This document shows, piece after piece, positions 31,325-41,287 of a DNA stretch of 64,000 nucleotides. The DNA lies in contig JADJBS010000020.1 in the NCBI GenBank assembly GCA_016703665.1, forward strand, positions 248,001 to 312,000, read 5' to 3'. A model generated the notes under the pieces. That model was not told the origin of the DNA, did not search any database, and saw nothing but the letters and a program-made list of their open reading frames with translations. Source of the DNA: Candidatus Defluviibacillus avedoerensis. Its GTDB lineage: Bacteria; Pseudomonadota; Gammaproteobacteria; Burkholderiales; Burkholderiaceae_C. The translations under genes were made by a program, and so were the position numbers. Each line of letters begins with the position of its first letter. Position 1 is the stretch's first letter.

Positions 31325-34108
31325 ATGACAATTAAACCGCTTGTTGAGCCTGACAGGGCAGCCGAACACCTGCAGCGACACTGTTCGCAGGGGTTTCCGT
31401 TTTCCCTGCGCACCTTGGCTGCATCGGTTGCACTCGCTTGCTGTGCCTTGACAGGCCAGTCTGCGTATGCCTTGGCGTTGGGTCGAATCACGGTTCAATC
31501 CGCCTTGGGAGAGCCATTGCGCGCCGAGATTGATATTCCTGATATCAACTCCGATGAAGCTTCCAGTTTGCGCGCCACAGTTGCCCAGCCAGAGGTATTC
31601 AAACGCGCAGGATTGGACTTCAATCCGATGCTTTCCAATACCCAGATATCGATGCAAAGACGCGCCAATGGGCGTGTCTATCTTTTGTTGACCAGTGACC
31701 GCGTGGTCAACGACCCTTTTCTTGATCTGATCCTTGAGGCCAACTGGTCCGCAGGACGCATCGTGCGCGATTACACGATGCTGTTTGATCCACCCGCTAC
31801 GCGTCAACAGCTGACCGCGGCTGCCACTGTCGCCCCTCTCGCACCGGTGGTATCTCCCGTCGCAACAGAGACTGAAGCTCGTCCGGTGAGCGCTCCAGCA
31901 CCAGTTCCTCAGGCGCCACCTGCAGCTGTTCGCGCACCTGCTTCGCCCAGAGCGCCCGTACAGGCAGCGCCAGTGGCAGCAGCGCCAAAACCCGTTACCA
32001 CGCCACCTGCAGCAGTCAGTCAGTCGAACAGTGCGCCAGCAAACGGTCAACGCGTAACTGTTCGCCCAGGCGACACGGCGACCAAGATAGCCCTGGTGGC
32101 CAAACCGACGAAGGTCTCGCTCGACCAGATGCTGATCGCCATGCTGCGCAGCAATCCTGACGCCTTCATCGCCGGTAACGTGAATAGGCTGAAAGCTGGC
32201 GCCATACTTGACATGCCCTCGCAGAGCCAGTTTGATTCGATCGCAGACACTCAGGCCAGTCAGGAAGTTCTGGCCCAGAGCCGAGATTTCGACGATTTCC
32301 GTCGCAAGTTGGCCGATGGCGCACCCATAGTGGCCACCGAGACCTCCAAACGCGCCACGTCTGGCAAAGTTCAGACACAGGTCGAAGACAAGAAACCGGG
32401 CAATACGGCGACGGACAAACTCAGCTTGCAAAAAGCAACCGTTTCGAGCCAAGCTGACACCAAGGCACAAGACAAGGCTGCCAGTGACTTGGCTGCCAAA
32501 GATGCAGCATCCCGTCTTGCTGAGCTGAACAAGAATATTGCAGATCTGAACAAGCTCGCAGCGGCAAGTTCGACAGTCGCTGCACCCGTACCGCCCCCTG
32601 CTGTTAAGGCTAGCGAGCCAGCGACCGCACCCACGGTAACCATTCCTGTGACTGCGGCACCTGTACCAGAGCCTTTGGCATCTCAACCCGTTGCGGTGGC
32701 ATCGGAACCTGCAGCCAGCCCAGCCCCGGCGGTTGCTGCAAGTGTTCCGTCCGCCCCGGTGGCCACAGTTCCTGCCCCTGTTGAAGAACCCGGATTCATG
32801 ACTGAATTGCTGGACAACCCCATGGTGCCCGCAGGAGCGGGGGGCTTGGTTGCGTTGCTGGCGGGTTTGGCGCTTTATCGTTCGCGTCAGCGCAAGAAAT
32901 CAGGCCAAGTCGACAGTTCGTTCATGGAAAGCCGCCTGCAGCCTGACTCCTTTTTTGGTGCCAGTGGTGGTCAGAAGATCGATACCGCAGAGGGAGAAAC
33001 GGGCAACTCATCGCTTGCATATTCTCCGAGCCAACTTGACGCTGCGGGTGATGTAGATCCTGTGGCTGAGGCTGATGTTTATCTGGCCTATGGCCGCGAC
33101 TTGCAAGCAGAAGAGATTCTCAAGGAAGCTGTTCGAACCAACCCGTCGCGGGCTGCTATTCATTTCAAGCTGTTGCAAATTTATGCAAAACGGCGTGACA
33201 TCAAAGCTTATATCGCTGTTGCAACGGATGCCCATAAGCTTTCCCGTGGATTGGGGCCAGAGTGGGCACATGCAGCAGAAGTTGGTAGGGAACTGGATCC
33301 AACTCATCCGCTGTTCATGGCCGATGGTGATGCTGACTTAGCTGCCATTCATGCGGCAACTCAAGCCATGGCGGCAGAGCAAGGTGCTGTAGATTCCGGG
33401 TCTGGCTTTTTGGCTACTGATGTAGGGGCTGAGTCACCTGCACCAGTTGCAGCCAGTACCTTTGGCCCACTCGATTTAGACCTGGATTTCTCGGAAGAGC
33501 TTGGCGCCAACACTGCGGACAGTCATGCGAGTCAAGTCTCGAGAGATCAAAATTTGATGCCACCGACCATTGATTTTGATCCCGCATCCCCCATCGCTGC
33601 GGCACAAGCAGACAACGCCTCGATTGACTTTGACAGCTCTTCCATGGGGCTGGGCAATTTCCCCGAGTTGTCTCCTGCTGCTGATGATGCGGCCAACGCT
33701 GTAGCTTCATTCAACGATAACCTCGATAAAACTCAACCTGTCCCCTCGTCAGGTCCACCACCTCTTGAGTTTGATCTGGGTGGTTTGTCATTAGATCTTG
33801 ACGCGCCCATGCCTCTTGAGAACGTTGCTCAGGCGGATGGTGCCCCCGTACCGGCTTCTCCACCTTCACCTGCTGGGCCTGTGTCTGCGCCTGCAGTGCT
33901 TGACTCCGTCTTCAATGACAGTGGACCTGACTCGCGCGGAGGCGAAGTTTCTGCAGACGAAGCACTCGCGACGAAGCTGGCTTTGGCCGAAGAATTCCAA
34001 GCCATTGGCGACGACGACGGTGCCCGCACGCTGGCGCAGGAAGTCGTTGACGCTGCAACTGGCAACCTTAAAGCCAAAGCGCAACGCTTTTTGGCCGAAC
34101 TGGGCTAA
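31325..34108 (+). CDS. fimV: FimV-family pilus/polarity protein
   Basis: About 927 residues from the ATG at 31325; a TTG at 31313 would add four. Order: signal peptide (LRTLAASVALACCALTGQSA), the FimV N-terminal domain (ALGRITVQSALGEPLRAEID), a Pro/Ala-rich linker, a LysM peptidoglycan-binding motif at about 241-298 (VTVRPGDTATKIALVAKPTK), another Pro/Ala-rich linker, one membrane helix at about 499-520 (AGGLVALLAGLALYRSRQRK), and an acidic cytoplasmic part with TPR-like repeats (about 575-660). It ends with the conserved FimV C-terminal domain (LALAEEFQAIGDDDGARTLA). FimV supports type IV pilus assembly and polar localisation. truA follows 9 bp later. Confidence 0.93.
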   Translation: MTIKPLVEPDRAAEHLQRHCSQGFPFSLRTLAASVALACCALTGQSAYALALGRITVQSALGEPLRAEIDIPDINSDEASSLRATVAQPEVFKRAGLDFNPMLSNTQISMQRRANGRVYLLLTSDRVVNDPFLDLILEANWSAGRIVRDYTMLFDPPATRQQLTAAATVAPLAPVVSPVATETEARPVSAPAPVPQAPPAAVRAPASPRAPVQAAPVAAAPKPVTTPPAAVSQSNSAPANGQRVTVRPGDTATKIALVAKPTKVSLDQMLIAMLRSNPDAFIAGNVNRLKAGAILDMPSQSQFDSIADTQASQEVLAQSRDFDDFRRKLADGAPIVATETSKRATSGKVQTQVEDKKPGNTATDKLSLQKATVSSQADTKAQDKAASDLAAKDAASRLAELNKNIADLNKLAAASSTVAAPVPPPAVKASEPATAPTVTIPVTAAPVPEPLASQPVAVASEPAASPAPAVAASVPSAPVATVPAPVEEPGFMTELLDNPMVPAGAGGLVALLAGLALYRSRQRKKSGQVDSSFMESRLQPDSFFGASGGQKIDTAEGETGNSSLAYSPSQLDAAGDVDPVAEADVYLAYGRDLQAEEILKEAVRTNPSRAAIHFKLLQIYAKRRDIKAYIAVATDAHKLSRGLGPEWAHAAEVGRELDPTHPLFMADGDADLAAIHAATQAMAAEQGAVDSGSGFLATDVGAESPAPVAASTFGPLDLDLDFSEELGANTADSHASQVSRDQNLMPPTIDFDPASPIAAAQADNASIDFDSSSMGLGNFPELSPAADDAANAVASFNDNLDKTQPVPSSGPPPLEFDLGGLSLDLDAPMPLENVAQADGAPVPASPPSPAGPVSAPAVLDSVFNDSGPDSRGGEVSADEALATKLALAEEFQAIGDDDGARTLAQEVVDAATGNLKAKAQRFLAELG

Positions 34109-34117
34109 ACAATCCCC

Positions 34118-34900
34118 GTGCGCATTGCGCTAGGCGTCAGTTACGCTGGAACCGCTTACCATGGCTGGCAGAGCCAGCCGTCCGGGCAGACAGTTCAGGA
34201 CAAACTCGAAGCCGCATTGGCCAAATTCTCTGCCACCCCCGTTTCCACGCTTTGTGCAGGGCGCACTGATGCAGGTGTTCATGGTCTGATGCAGGTGGTG
34301 CACTTTGACACCGAATTGGATCGCACGACTAATTCATGGGTACGTGGCACCAACACCTATTTGCCTTCAGACATTGCTGTGCAATGGGCTGCTGCGGTGC
34401 CCAACAGCTTTCATGCTCGTGCCAGCGCCCTGTCGCGCCGATATGTTTACAGCTTGCTGGAAGCCCGGGTGCGTCCCAGCGTGGAGAGCTCCCGCGTCGG
34501 TTGGACCTTCTCCAAACTTGATCATACGGCCATGCAGCAAGCCGCAGCGCTGCTTTTGGGTGAGCACGACTTCAGTTCTTTTCGCGCTGCCGCCTGTCAA
34601 GCGCTGAGTCCGGTCAAGACCATCTCGCGCATTGACATCAGCCAACAGGGAGCCTATTGGCGTTTCGAGTTCGAAGCAAACGCATTTTTGCATCACATGA
34701 TTCGCAACATCATGGGCTGCTTGATCCTGGTGGGCCAAGGACACAAACCTCCCGCCTGGATGAGCGAAGTACTGGCGAGCAAAAATCGCGACGCAGCAGC
34801 GCCCACATTCTCGTCCAGCGGACTGTATTTCATGGGACCAGTCTACGCGCCTGACTGGGGTTTACCCGTCCAGACAGCTTCGTATGATTGGCTTCCATGA
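34118..34900 (+). CDS. truA: tRNA pseudouridine(38-40) synthase TruA
   Basis: A 260-residue enzyme with a GTG start (MRIALGVSYAGTAYHGWQSQ). The catalytic aspartate D51 is in CAGRTDAGVHGLMQVVHFDT. Other motifs: NSWVRGTNTYLPSDI, RRYVYSLLE, and the C-terminal FLHHMIRNIMGCLILVGQG. It isomerises U38-U40 in the anticodon arm of many tRNAs. It is translationally coupled to trpF: its stop overlaps the trpF ATG as ATGA. The fimV-truA-trpF order is conserved in Burkholderiales and related groups. Confidence 0.97.
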   Translation: MRIALGVSYAGTAYHGWQSQPSGQTVQDKLEAALAKFSATPVSTLCAGRTDAGVHGLMQVVHFDTELDRTTNSWVRGTNTYLPSDIAVQWAAAVPNSFHARASALSRRYVYSLLEARVRPSVESSRVGWTFSKLDHTAMQQAAALLLGEHDFSSFRAAACQALSPVKTISRIDISQQGAYWRFEFEANAFLHHMIRNIMGCLILVGQGHKPPAWMSEVLASKNRDAAAPTFSSSGLYFMGPVYAPDWGLPVQTASYDWLP

Positions 34901-35586
34901 ACACCCTCAATCTTCGCACCCGAATCAAGATTTGCGGAATCACCCGCGAGCAAGATCTGGATGCAGCCGTACAAGCAGGGGCGGACGCGGTGGGTTTTGT
35001 GCTCTATGACAAGAGCCCACGCTATGTCACGCCAGAACGTGCCAGCGAACTGGCCCAACGATTACCCCCTTTTGTCACCCCGGTGCTTCTTTTTGTCAAC
35101 GAAGACCCAGCCAACATTGCAGCCGCATGTGCGACTGTACCCTCGGCATTGCTACAGTTTCATGGTGATGAAACGCCAGGCCAATGTTCAACCGCAGCCG
35201 CTTTGGCTGGGCGACGTTTTGTGCGCGCTGCGCGTATTCCGATTGGTAAAGCTGCAAGCTCGTTTGACGTCGTAAAATATGCTCAGGACTACTCAAACGC
35301 CCAGGCCATCCTGCTCGACGCTTTGGTCGATGGATACGGCGGCGGCGGGAAAACATTCAATTGGTCACTTCTTCCACCAAGCGTCAACTGTCAGCTCGTC
35401 TTGTCTGGTGGACTCGACGCTGCCAACGTGACCGCAGGCATTCACGCCTTGCGGTCGCGCTGTAAAGCGCTGGCCGTAGATGTCAGCTCTGGCGTAGAGA
35501 TAGATGGCCCTGGTCACAAGGGCATCAAAAGCGCCGACAAGATTCACCAGTTCATCCAGGCAGTTCGCCACGCCGATGCACTTTAG
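34897..35586 (+). CDS. trpF: Phosphoribosylanthranilate isomerase
   Basis: A 229-residue TIM barrel for the third step of tryptophan synthesis from anthranilate. The ATG at 34897 overlaps the truA stop. The catalytic C13 is in RTRIKICGITREQDLDAAVQ, and the general-acid aspartate is in AILLDALVDGYGGGGKTFNW. Phosphate-binding LVLSGGLDAANV and VDVSSGVEIDGPGHKGIKSA are typical. trpB follows 16 bp later. Confidence 0.97.
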   Translation: MNTLNLRTRIKICGITREQDLDAAVQAGADAVGFVLYDKSPRYVTPERASELAQRLPPFVTPVLLFVNEDPANIAAACATVPSALLQFHGDETPGQCSTAAALAGRRFVRAARIPIGKAASSFDVVKYAQDYSNAQAILLDALVDGYGGGGKTFNWSLLPPSVNCQLVLSGGLDAANVTAGIHALRSRCKALAVDVSSGVEIDGPGHKGIKSADKIHQFIQAVRHADAL

Positions 35587-35602
35587 AAATTGACCCGAAA
35601 TC

Positions 35603-36850
35603 ATGAAAACTTACAATCAACCCGATGCCAGTGGCCATTTTGGCCGGTATGGCGGGAGTTTTGCCTCCGAGACACTCACTCACGCCATCAGTGAATTGCG
35701 CGACGCCTACGCCAAATATCAGCATGATGCCGAGTTCATACGTGAATTCAAGTACGAACTGGCGCATTTTGTCGGGCGTCCATCGCCGATCTACCACGCC
35801 GCACGCATGTCGCACGAACAAGGTGGCGCTCAGATCTATCTCAAGCGTGAAGACCTGAATCACACCGGCGCGCACAAAATCAACAATACCATCGGCCAAG
35901 CCATGCTGGCTCGCCGCATGGGCAAGCCGCGCGTAATTGCCGAAACAGGGGCAGGACAGCATGGTGTTGCAACCGCCACCATCTGCGCCAGATACGGCCT
36001 GGAATGCGTGGTCTACATGGGCAGCGAAGACGTCAAGCGCCAAAGCCCCAACGTGTACCGAATGAACCTGCTAGGTGCGCGGGTGGTTCCAGTCGAATCA
36101 GGCAGCAAGACGCTAAAGGACGCACTGAACGAGGCAATGCGCGACTGGGTAGCCAATGTCGACAATACGTTTTACATCATCGGCACCGTGGCAGGACCTC
36201 ATCCCTACCCCATGATGGTTCGCGACTTCCAGAGTGTGATTGGCAACGAATGCTTGACCCAGATGCCCGAGTTCACAGGCGGAACACAACCGGATGCGGT
36301 CGTTGCCTGCGTGGGTGGTGGTAGCAACGCCATGGGCATTTTTTACCCCTACATTGACCATGAAAAAACCCACCTGATTGGGGTTGAAGCGGCTGGGCAT
36401 GGCCTTGACTCAGGCAAGCATTCCGCATCGTTGCAGCGCGGGGTACCGGGTGTGCTTCACGGCAACCGAACCTATGTTTTGCAGGACGATAACGGTCAAA
36501 TCACAGAAACACACAGCATCAGCGCCGGTTTGGACTATCCGGGTGTTGGTCCAGAGCACGCTTGGCTGAAGGACATTGGCCGGGCCGAGTATGTTGGTAT
36601 TACCGATGCAGAAGCGTTGGACGCTTTCCATTACCTCTGCCGCACAGAAGGCATCATCCCGGCACTGGAATCCAGCCACGCGGTCGCTCACGCCATGAAA
36701 ATGGCCAAGACCATGCGACCGGATCAATCTATTCTGGTCTGCCTGTCCGGTCGAGGCGACAAAGACATCGGTACAGTGGCAGATTTGTCAGGAGCCGACT
36801 TTTATGACCGCCCATCCATGCGTGGTCTCTCTGTGAAAGCAGCGAAATGA
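35603..36850 (+). CDS. trpB: Tryptophan synthase beta subunit
   Basis: A 415-residue PLP enzyme that joins indole and serine. PLP lysine K92 is in NHTGAHKINNTIGQAMLARR, the phosphate loop in VACVGGGSNAMGIFYP, and the monovalent-cation/active-site region in GVGPEHAWLKDIGRAEYVGI. It starts MKTYNQPDASGHFGRYGGSF. Its end overlaps the trpA start as ATGA, the usual coupling that gives equal amounts of alpha and beta subunits. Confidence 0.98.
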   Translation: MKTYNQPDASGHFGRYGGSFASETLTHAISELRDAYAKYQHDAEFIREFKYELAHFVGRPSPIYHAARMSHEQGGAQIYLKREDLNHTGAHKINNTIGQAMLARRMGKPRVIAETGAGQHGVATATICARYGLECVVYMGSEDVKRQSPNVYRMNLLGARVVPVESGSKTLKDALNEAMRDWVANVDNTFYIIGTVAGPHPYPMMVRDFQSVIGNECLTQMPEFTGGTQPDAVVACVGGGSNAMGIFYPYIDHEKTHLIGVEAAGHGLDSGKHSASLQRGVPGVLHGNRTYVLQDDNGQITETHSISAGLDYPGVGPEHAWLKDIGRAEYVGITDAEALDAFHYLCRTEGIIPALESSHAVAHAMKMAKTMRPDQSILVCLSGRGDKDIGTVADLSGADFYDRPSMRGLSVKAAK

Positions 36851-37656
36851 GCCGGATCACCCCCACTTTAGACAAACTCAAGTATCAAGGCCGCAAGGCC
36901 CTGATTCCGTATGTAATGTCGGGCTTTCCCTACCCCGACAGCACGCCAGAGTTGATGCACGCCCTGGTGGCGGCGGGCTCCGACATCATTGAGTTGGGCG
37001 TACCGTTCAGCGACCCTATGGCCGATGGCCCCGTTATCCAGAAAGCGGGGGAAAAAGCGGTAGCTTTTGGCATTGGGATGACCCAAGTTTTTGCCATGGT
37101 GCGTACATTCCGCGAAAAAGATGCAAGCACTCCCGTTGTCCTGATGGGCTATGCCAATCCGGTCGAGTGTTATGACCTGAAACATGGCGAGAATGCATTT
37201 GTGCGCGATGCAGCGGCAGCAGGGGTGGATGGCATGCTGATTGTTGACTATCCGCCAGAAGAATGCATCGACTTTGCAGCCAGGCTCAAGAGCCATGGGC
37301 TTGACCTGATTTTCCTGCTTGCCCCCACCAGCACCGATGCACGCATGGCCCAGGTCGCTGCAGTGGCCAGCGGCTACGTGTACTACGTGTCGCTCAAAGG
37401 CGTGACGGGATCTGGAGCGTTGAACACCGATGCAGTTAAAGCCATGCTGCCACGCATTCGCAGCCACATCAGCATCCCCGTGGGCGTAGGCTTCGGCATC
37501 CGCGATGCAGTCACTGCCCGTGCCATTTCAGAAACAGCAGACGCTGTGGTGATTGGAACGAAAATCATCCAGGTAATTGAAGATCAACCTCGTGACAAGG
37601 TCTGCGAAGCGGTGTCTGCCTTCGTGCGTGAGATTCGCATCGCGCTAGACGCATAA
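36847..37656 (+). CDS. trpA: Tryptophan synthase alpha subunit
   Basis: A 269-residue TIM barrel releasing indole from indole-3-glycerol phosphate. Catalytic E49 and D60 are in IIELGVPFSDPMADGPVIQK, at the same numbers as the E. coli enzyme. Phosphate binding is by SLKGVTGSGALN and VGVGFGIRDAVTA. It is coupled to trpB by ATGA and followed after 32 bp by accD. Confidence 0.98.
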   Translation: MSRITPTLDKLKYQGRKALIPYVMSGFPYPDSTPELMHALVAAGSDIIELGVPFSDPMADGPVIQKAGEKAVAFGIGMTQVFAMVRTFREKDASTPVVLMGYANPVECYDLKHGENAFVRDAAAAGVDGMLIVDYPPEECIDFAARLKSHGLDLIFLLAPTSTDARMAQVAAVASGYVYYVSLKGVTGSGALNTDAVKAMLPRIRSHISIPVGVGFGIRDAVTARAISETADAVVIGTKIIQVIEDQPRDKVCEAVSAFVREIRIALDA

Positions 37657-37688
37657 TCACCCAATACCTGCCTCATAGTGGAGTCGAC

Positions 37689-38560
37689 ATGTCCTGGCTT
37701 GAGAAACTGTTACCGCCCAAAATCCAGCACACAGATCCTGCTGATCGTCGCCAGGTGCCAGAGGGCCTCTGGATCAAATGCCCAAGCTGTGAAACGGTGC
37801 TGTATAAGACGGACCTGGAACAAAACCAGAATGTCTGTCCAAGCTGCAACCACCATCACCGCATTGGCGCTCGTGCCCGGTTGAACGCCTTCCTAGACAA
37901 TGAAGGTCGTTACGAAATCGGGCAGGAGGTCGTGCCTGTAGACCCGCTGAAGTTCAAGGACAGTCGCAAGTACCCGGAGCGGATCAAAGAAGCCATGGAA
38001 AACACGGGCGAGACTGACGCCCTGGTGGTGATGGGTGGTGCTGTCCTTAACATCAATTTGGTCGCCGCATGCTTTGAATTTGATTTCATGGCTGGCAGCA
38101 TGGGCTCTGTGGTCGGCGAGCGCTTTGTAAGGGGTGTAGAAGCCGCCATTGAGCAGAAGGTACCTTTTGTCTGTTTCACTGCGACGGGTGGCGCGCGCAT
38201 GCAAGAGGGTTTGCTCAGCCTGATGCAGATGGCCAAAACAAATGCATCGCTCACGCGCTTAGCCAAGAAAGGCTTGCCCTATATCAGCGTTTTGACTGAC
38301 CCCACCACGGGTGGTGTCAGTGCAAGCTTTGCGTTTGTGGGTGATGTCGTGATCGCCGAACCAAGGCATTGATTGGTTTTGCCGGCCCTCGCGTGATTGA
38401 GTCAACAGTCCGCGTTACGCTTCCGCAAGGATTCCAGCGCTCGGAATTCCTGCAAACCAAGGGTGCTGTGGACCTGATTTGTGACCGTCGAGAGTTGCGC
38501 AAAACGGTTGCCAACACCTTGGCTATGCTTCAGCGACAGCCTGCTGACGCTGTCTCGTGA
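37689..38560 (+). CDS. accD: Acetyl-CoA carboxylase carboxyltransferase beta subunit, one-base frameshift
   Basis: Transfers the carboxyl group from biotin to acetyl-CoA in fatty acid synthesis. The N-terminus carries a zinc ribbon with C31, C34 (IKCPSCETVLYK), C50 and C53 (NVCPSCNHHH). The crotonase-like core includes FTATGGARMQEGLLSLMQMA and the oxyanion loop DPTTGGVSASFAFVGDV. The first frame ends at 38372 after VVIAEPRH; the expected continuation ALIGFAGPRVIE is in another frame from 38366 to 38560. One base is missing at 38361-38364 (CCAAGG). Restoring it gives about 290 residues, the normal length. accD is essential in bacteria with this pathway, so a sequence error is more likely than a mutation. 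Confidence 0.93.
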
Positions 38561-38570
38561 AGTTGGGCCT

Positions 38571-39125
38571 TCAGTGCAACACGCCGTACTGCACTGAACC
38601 CAGGACCATTGCTGCGATCTGCAACAACACCAGCAGCACCAGTGGTGACAAATCGACACCACCGACCAAGGGCAGGTAACGCCGTATCGGCTCCAGCAAA
38701 GGCTGACACAGACGATCTAGGGTATGTGCCATAGGTGAACCACCAGGTTGAAACCAGGACAACACGGCGTAGACGATGAGCAGGCCAGTCAAGCCAGACA
38801 CCGCCATGCGCAGCAACCCAAAAATGGCAAGAACAGGTAAGCTGAGGACGGCGCTTCCCGGCATGCCAGCCACCAGCCACAACAATACATATTGGGCTAC
38901 CTCAATCAAGTAGGCTGCCAGCAGGCTGGCAATATCCCAGCCCAACCGAATCGGTATCAGTCTCCGAAGAGGCAAGACCAGCCAATTGCTGACCGCCATG
39001 ACAAACTGACCAATCGGATTGGCAAAAGGCACACGGCGCCACTGCATGTACCAACGAAGCAAACAAGCCCCCCCGATCAGGCCAGCAATAACGTCCAGCA
39101 ACAGAGAAAATATCGAATAGAGCAT
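38571..39125 (-). CDS. YggT-family membrane protein
   Basis: About 184 residues from the ATG at 39125 (MLYSIFSLLLDVIAGLIGGA); upstream starts at 39164 and 39215 are possible and none has a clear RBS. Two YggT repeats are visible, each with a hydrophobic hairpin and an amphipathic loop: VSNWLVLPLRRLIPIRLGWD and RLCQPLLEPIRRYLPLVGGV. About four membrane helices are predicted. The family is broadly conserved with roles proposed in cation transport, osmotic tolerance or division. It converges on accD with a 10-bp gap. Confidence 0.88.
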   Translation of the reverse strand: MLYSIFSLLLDVIAGLIGGACLLRWYMQWRRVPFANPIGQFVMAVSNWLVLPLRRLIPIRLGWDIASLLAAYLIEVAQYVLLWLVAGMPGSAVLSLPVLAIFGLLRMAVSGLTGLLIVYAVLSWFQPGGSPMAHTLDRLCQPLLEPIRRYLPLVGGVDLSPLVLLVLLQIAAMVLGSVQYGVLH

Positions 39126-39346
39126 GGCAGGAATAGTGTGAAACAGAGTTGATGATACTGACATTGGCACTGAACTGAAATCAGCAGGTAGGCACTGCGC
39201 GAACACCTGGATCACACGACTGCGTAAACGCTGGTCAGCGCATCGGCTAGTTACAATCGGGCGTTATTTCTGGCGCGCCCAGGCGCCTTTCGCACAGACC
39301 GGTTTTGCTGAAATCCCTGTCATTTCCCTTGCCATACTGCCTCTGA

Positions 39347-41287
39347 ATGCTGCGCTCACTTCTGGACTGGCCTCGCTCGCTCAAGCGCACCACTGTCATG
39401 GCGCTGGACGTGTGCCTGTGCCTGCTCGCGATGTGGTTGGCTTTTAGCCTTCGACTGGAAACTCTGCATCAACCGCAGGGAATGCAGTGGCTTGTCTACG
39501 CCTTGGCGCCTGCGCTGGCGCTGGCCATTTTCTTGCGCCTTGGCCTGTACCGCGCGATATTTCGACACACAGGCATTGAATCATTGGTTGCCACAGCGGG
39601 AGCAGGCGCAATTTATGGTTTGGTGCTTGAGATCATTCTGTTCAGTCTGCAATCGCGCGGACTCGACCACATGATGCCGCGCAGTATTGGTTTGTTGCAA
39701 CCACTGATTTTTCTGCTGTTGGTTGTTACCAGCCGCGCGATGGCAAGGTCCTGGCTAGGCGGATCCGGCCCAGGCAACAAAACACCGAAAGCCCGGTTGT
39801 TGATCTACGGTGCAGGGGAAGCCGGCGTGCAAACAGCTGCAGGGATTGGCGCCAGCGGTCCGTTCATGGTGGCCGGTTTTGTCGATGATGACACTGCAAA
39901 GATAGGGAGAAGCATCAATCATTTGCGGGTTTATCCACCTCAAGCCATTGCTGAATTGGTTGAAACCCAAGGCATCACCGACATTTTGTTGGCCATGCCC
40001 AGTGTTTCACGTGAACGGCGCAACGCCATTATCCAGAGACTTAACAGCGTCCCCGTTCATGTGCGCACCCTGCCAGGACTCTCTGATCTGGCAAATGGAC
40101 GGGTGAGCACACAAGACATTCGAGAGCTCGACATCGAAGACTTGCTTGGGCGCGAGCCAGTGGCCCCAAACCCTGATCTACTTGCCCGCAATCTGACCGG
40201 GAAAACGGTGCTTGTCACTGGCGCAGGTGGCAGCATTGGCAGCGAGCTGTGCAGACAAATCACATTGGAAAAGCCCCTCCAGCTCATTTTGCTGGACCAC
40301 AGTGAATATGCGCTCTATGCGATACACGAGGCTCTTTTGCGCCTTTGTGCTTCTCGTGGACTTCAGATACAGTTGATCCCGTTGTTAGGCAGCATCACCA
40401 ACGTCACTCGCATTAACGAGATTCTGGAAAGATATCGTCCGCAAACGGTTTACCACGCTGCCGCCTATAAACATGTTCCGATGGTGGAAAGCAATGTCGC
40501 TGAAGGTGTGCAGAACAATGTTTTCGGCACTTTGAATCTGGCGCTGGCGGCACAGTCAATCGGCTCTGCCCACTTTGTTCTGATATCCACCGACAAAGCC
40601 GTGCGCCCCACCAATGTGATGGGCGCTACCAAGCGGGTTTCTGAGCTGATCTTGCAGGCGCTGGCAGCGCAAACCACACCATGCCGAACACGGTTTTCTA
40701 TGGTGCGTTTTGGCAATGTGCTCGGATCCAGCGGCAGTGTCGTGCCCGAATTTCGGCGGCAGCTCGCAGACGGAGGCCCACTGCGCGTCACGCATCCAGA
40801 GATCACCCGGTATTTCATGACCATTCCTGAGGCGGCGCAACTGGTTTTGCAAGCTGGCGCCATGTCCGTGGGCGGTGAAGTTTTCATTCTTGAGATGGGG
40901 CAACCGGTCAGAATCATTGACCTCGCCCGACGCATCATCACGCTCAGTGGGCTGCGTGTTCGTGAGCACGGCCATGACGGTGATGTAGAAATCGCCATCA
41001 GTGGATTGCGCCCTGGGGAGAAGCTTTACGAAGAATTGCTGACGGGTGATAACCCCAGCCCAACGGCACATGCCAGGATCATGAAGGCACGGGAAGGTTT
41101 TATGCCCTGGGACACATTGATCCAGCGGCTGGATGAACTTCAGTCAACAATCCAAACTCAAGACGTCAGCCAAATTGTCGACCTGCTCAAACAGCTTGTA
41201 CCGGAATACACGCCCTCCAGTCATCTGTCTGACGTCGCTGGACGACTGAGTCAGACCCTATCAAGCACGGCAGAAGTCACGTGTTAA
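39347..41287 (+). CDS. Membrane-bound nucleoside-diphosphate-sugar 4,6-dehydratase (WbpM/CapD/FlaA1-like)
   Basis: A 646-residue polysaccharide biosynthesis enzyme. The N-terminus has about four membrane helices (VYALAPALALAIFLRLGLYR). A first Rossmann domain follows (ARLLIYGAGEAGVQTAAGIG), then the catalytic SDR domain from about residue 285 with NAD site GKTVLVTGAGGSIGSELCRQ. The active-site region is STDKAVRPTNVMGATKRVSE, where the classical YxxxK tyrosine is replaced by methionine (MGATK), as in WbpM. It produces a 4-keto-6-deoxy UDP-HexNAc for O-antigen or capsule. It is the first gene of the polysaccharide operon. Confidence 0.93.
   Translation: MLRSLLDWPRSLKRTTVMALDVCLCLLAMWLAFSLRLETLHQPQGMQWLVYALAPALALAIFLRLGLYRAIFRHTGIESLVATAGAGAIYGLVLEIILFSLQSRGLDHMMPRSIGLLQPLIFLLLVVTSRAMARSWLGGSGPGNKTPKARLLIYGAGEAGVQTAAGIGASGPFMVAGFVDDDTAKIGRSINHLRVYPPQAIAELVETQGITDILLAMPSVSRERRNAIIQRLNSVPVHVRTLPGLSDLANGRVSTQDIRELDIEDLLGREPVAPNPDLLARNLTGKTVLVTGAGGSIGSELCRQITLEKPLQLILLDHSEYALYAIHEALLRLCASRGLQIQLIPLLGSITNVTRINEILERYRPQTVYHAAAYKHVPMVESNVAEGVQNNVFGTLNLALAAQSIGSAHFVLISTDKAVRPTNVMGATKRVSELILQALAAQTTPCRTRFSMVRFGNVLGSSGSVVPEFRRQLADGGPLRVTHPEITRYFMTIPEAAQLVLQAGAMSVGGEVFILEMGQPVRIIDLARRIITLSGLRVREHGHDGDVEIAISGLRPGEKLYEELLTGDNPSPTAHARIMKAREGFMPWDTLIQRLDELQSTIQTQDVSQIVDLLKQLVPEYTPSSHLSDVAGRLSQTLSSTAEVTC

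Noticed and set aside
31297..31335. 12-codon leader peptide before fimV as a firm gene call
   Set aside because: Its RBS is poor and its conservation is unknown; it is mentioned only as a finding.
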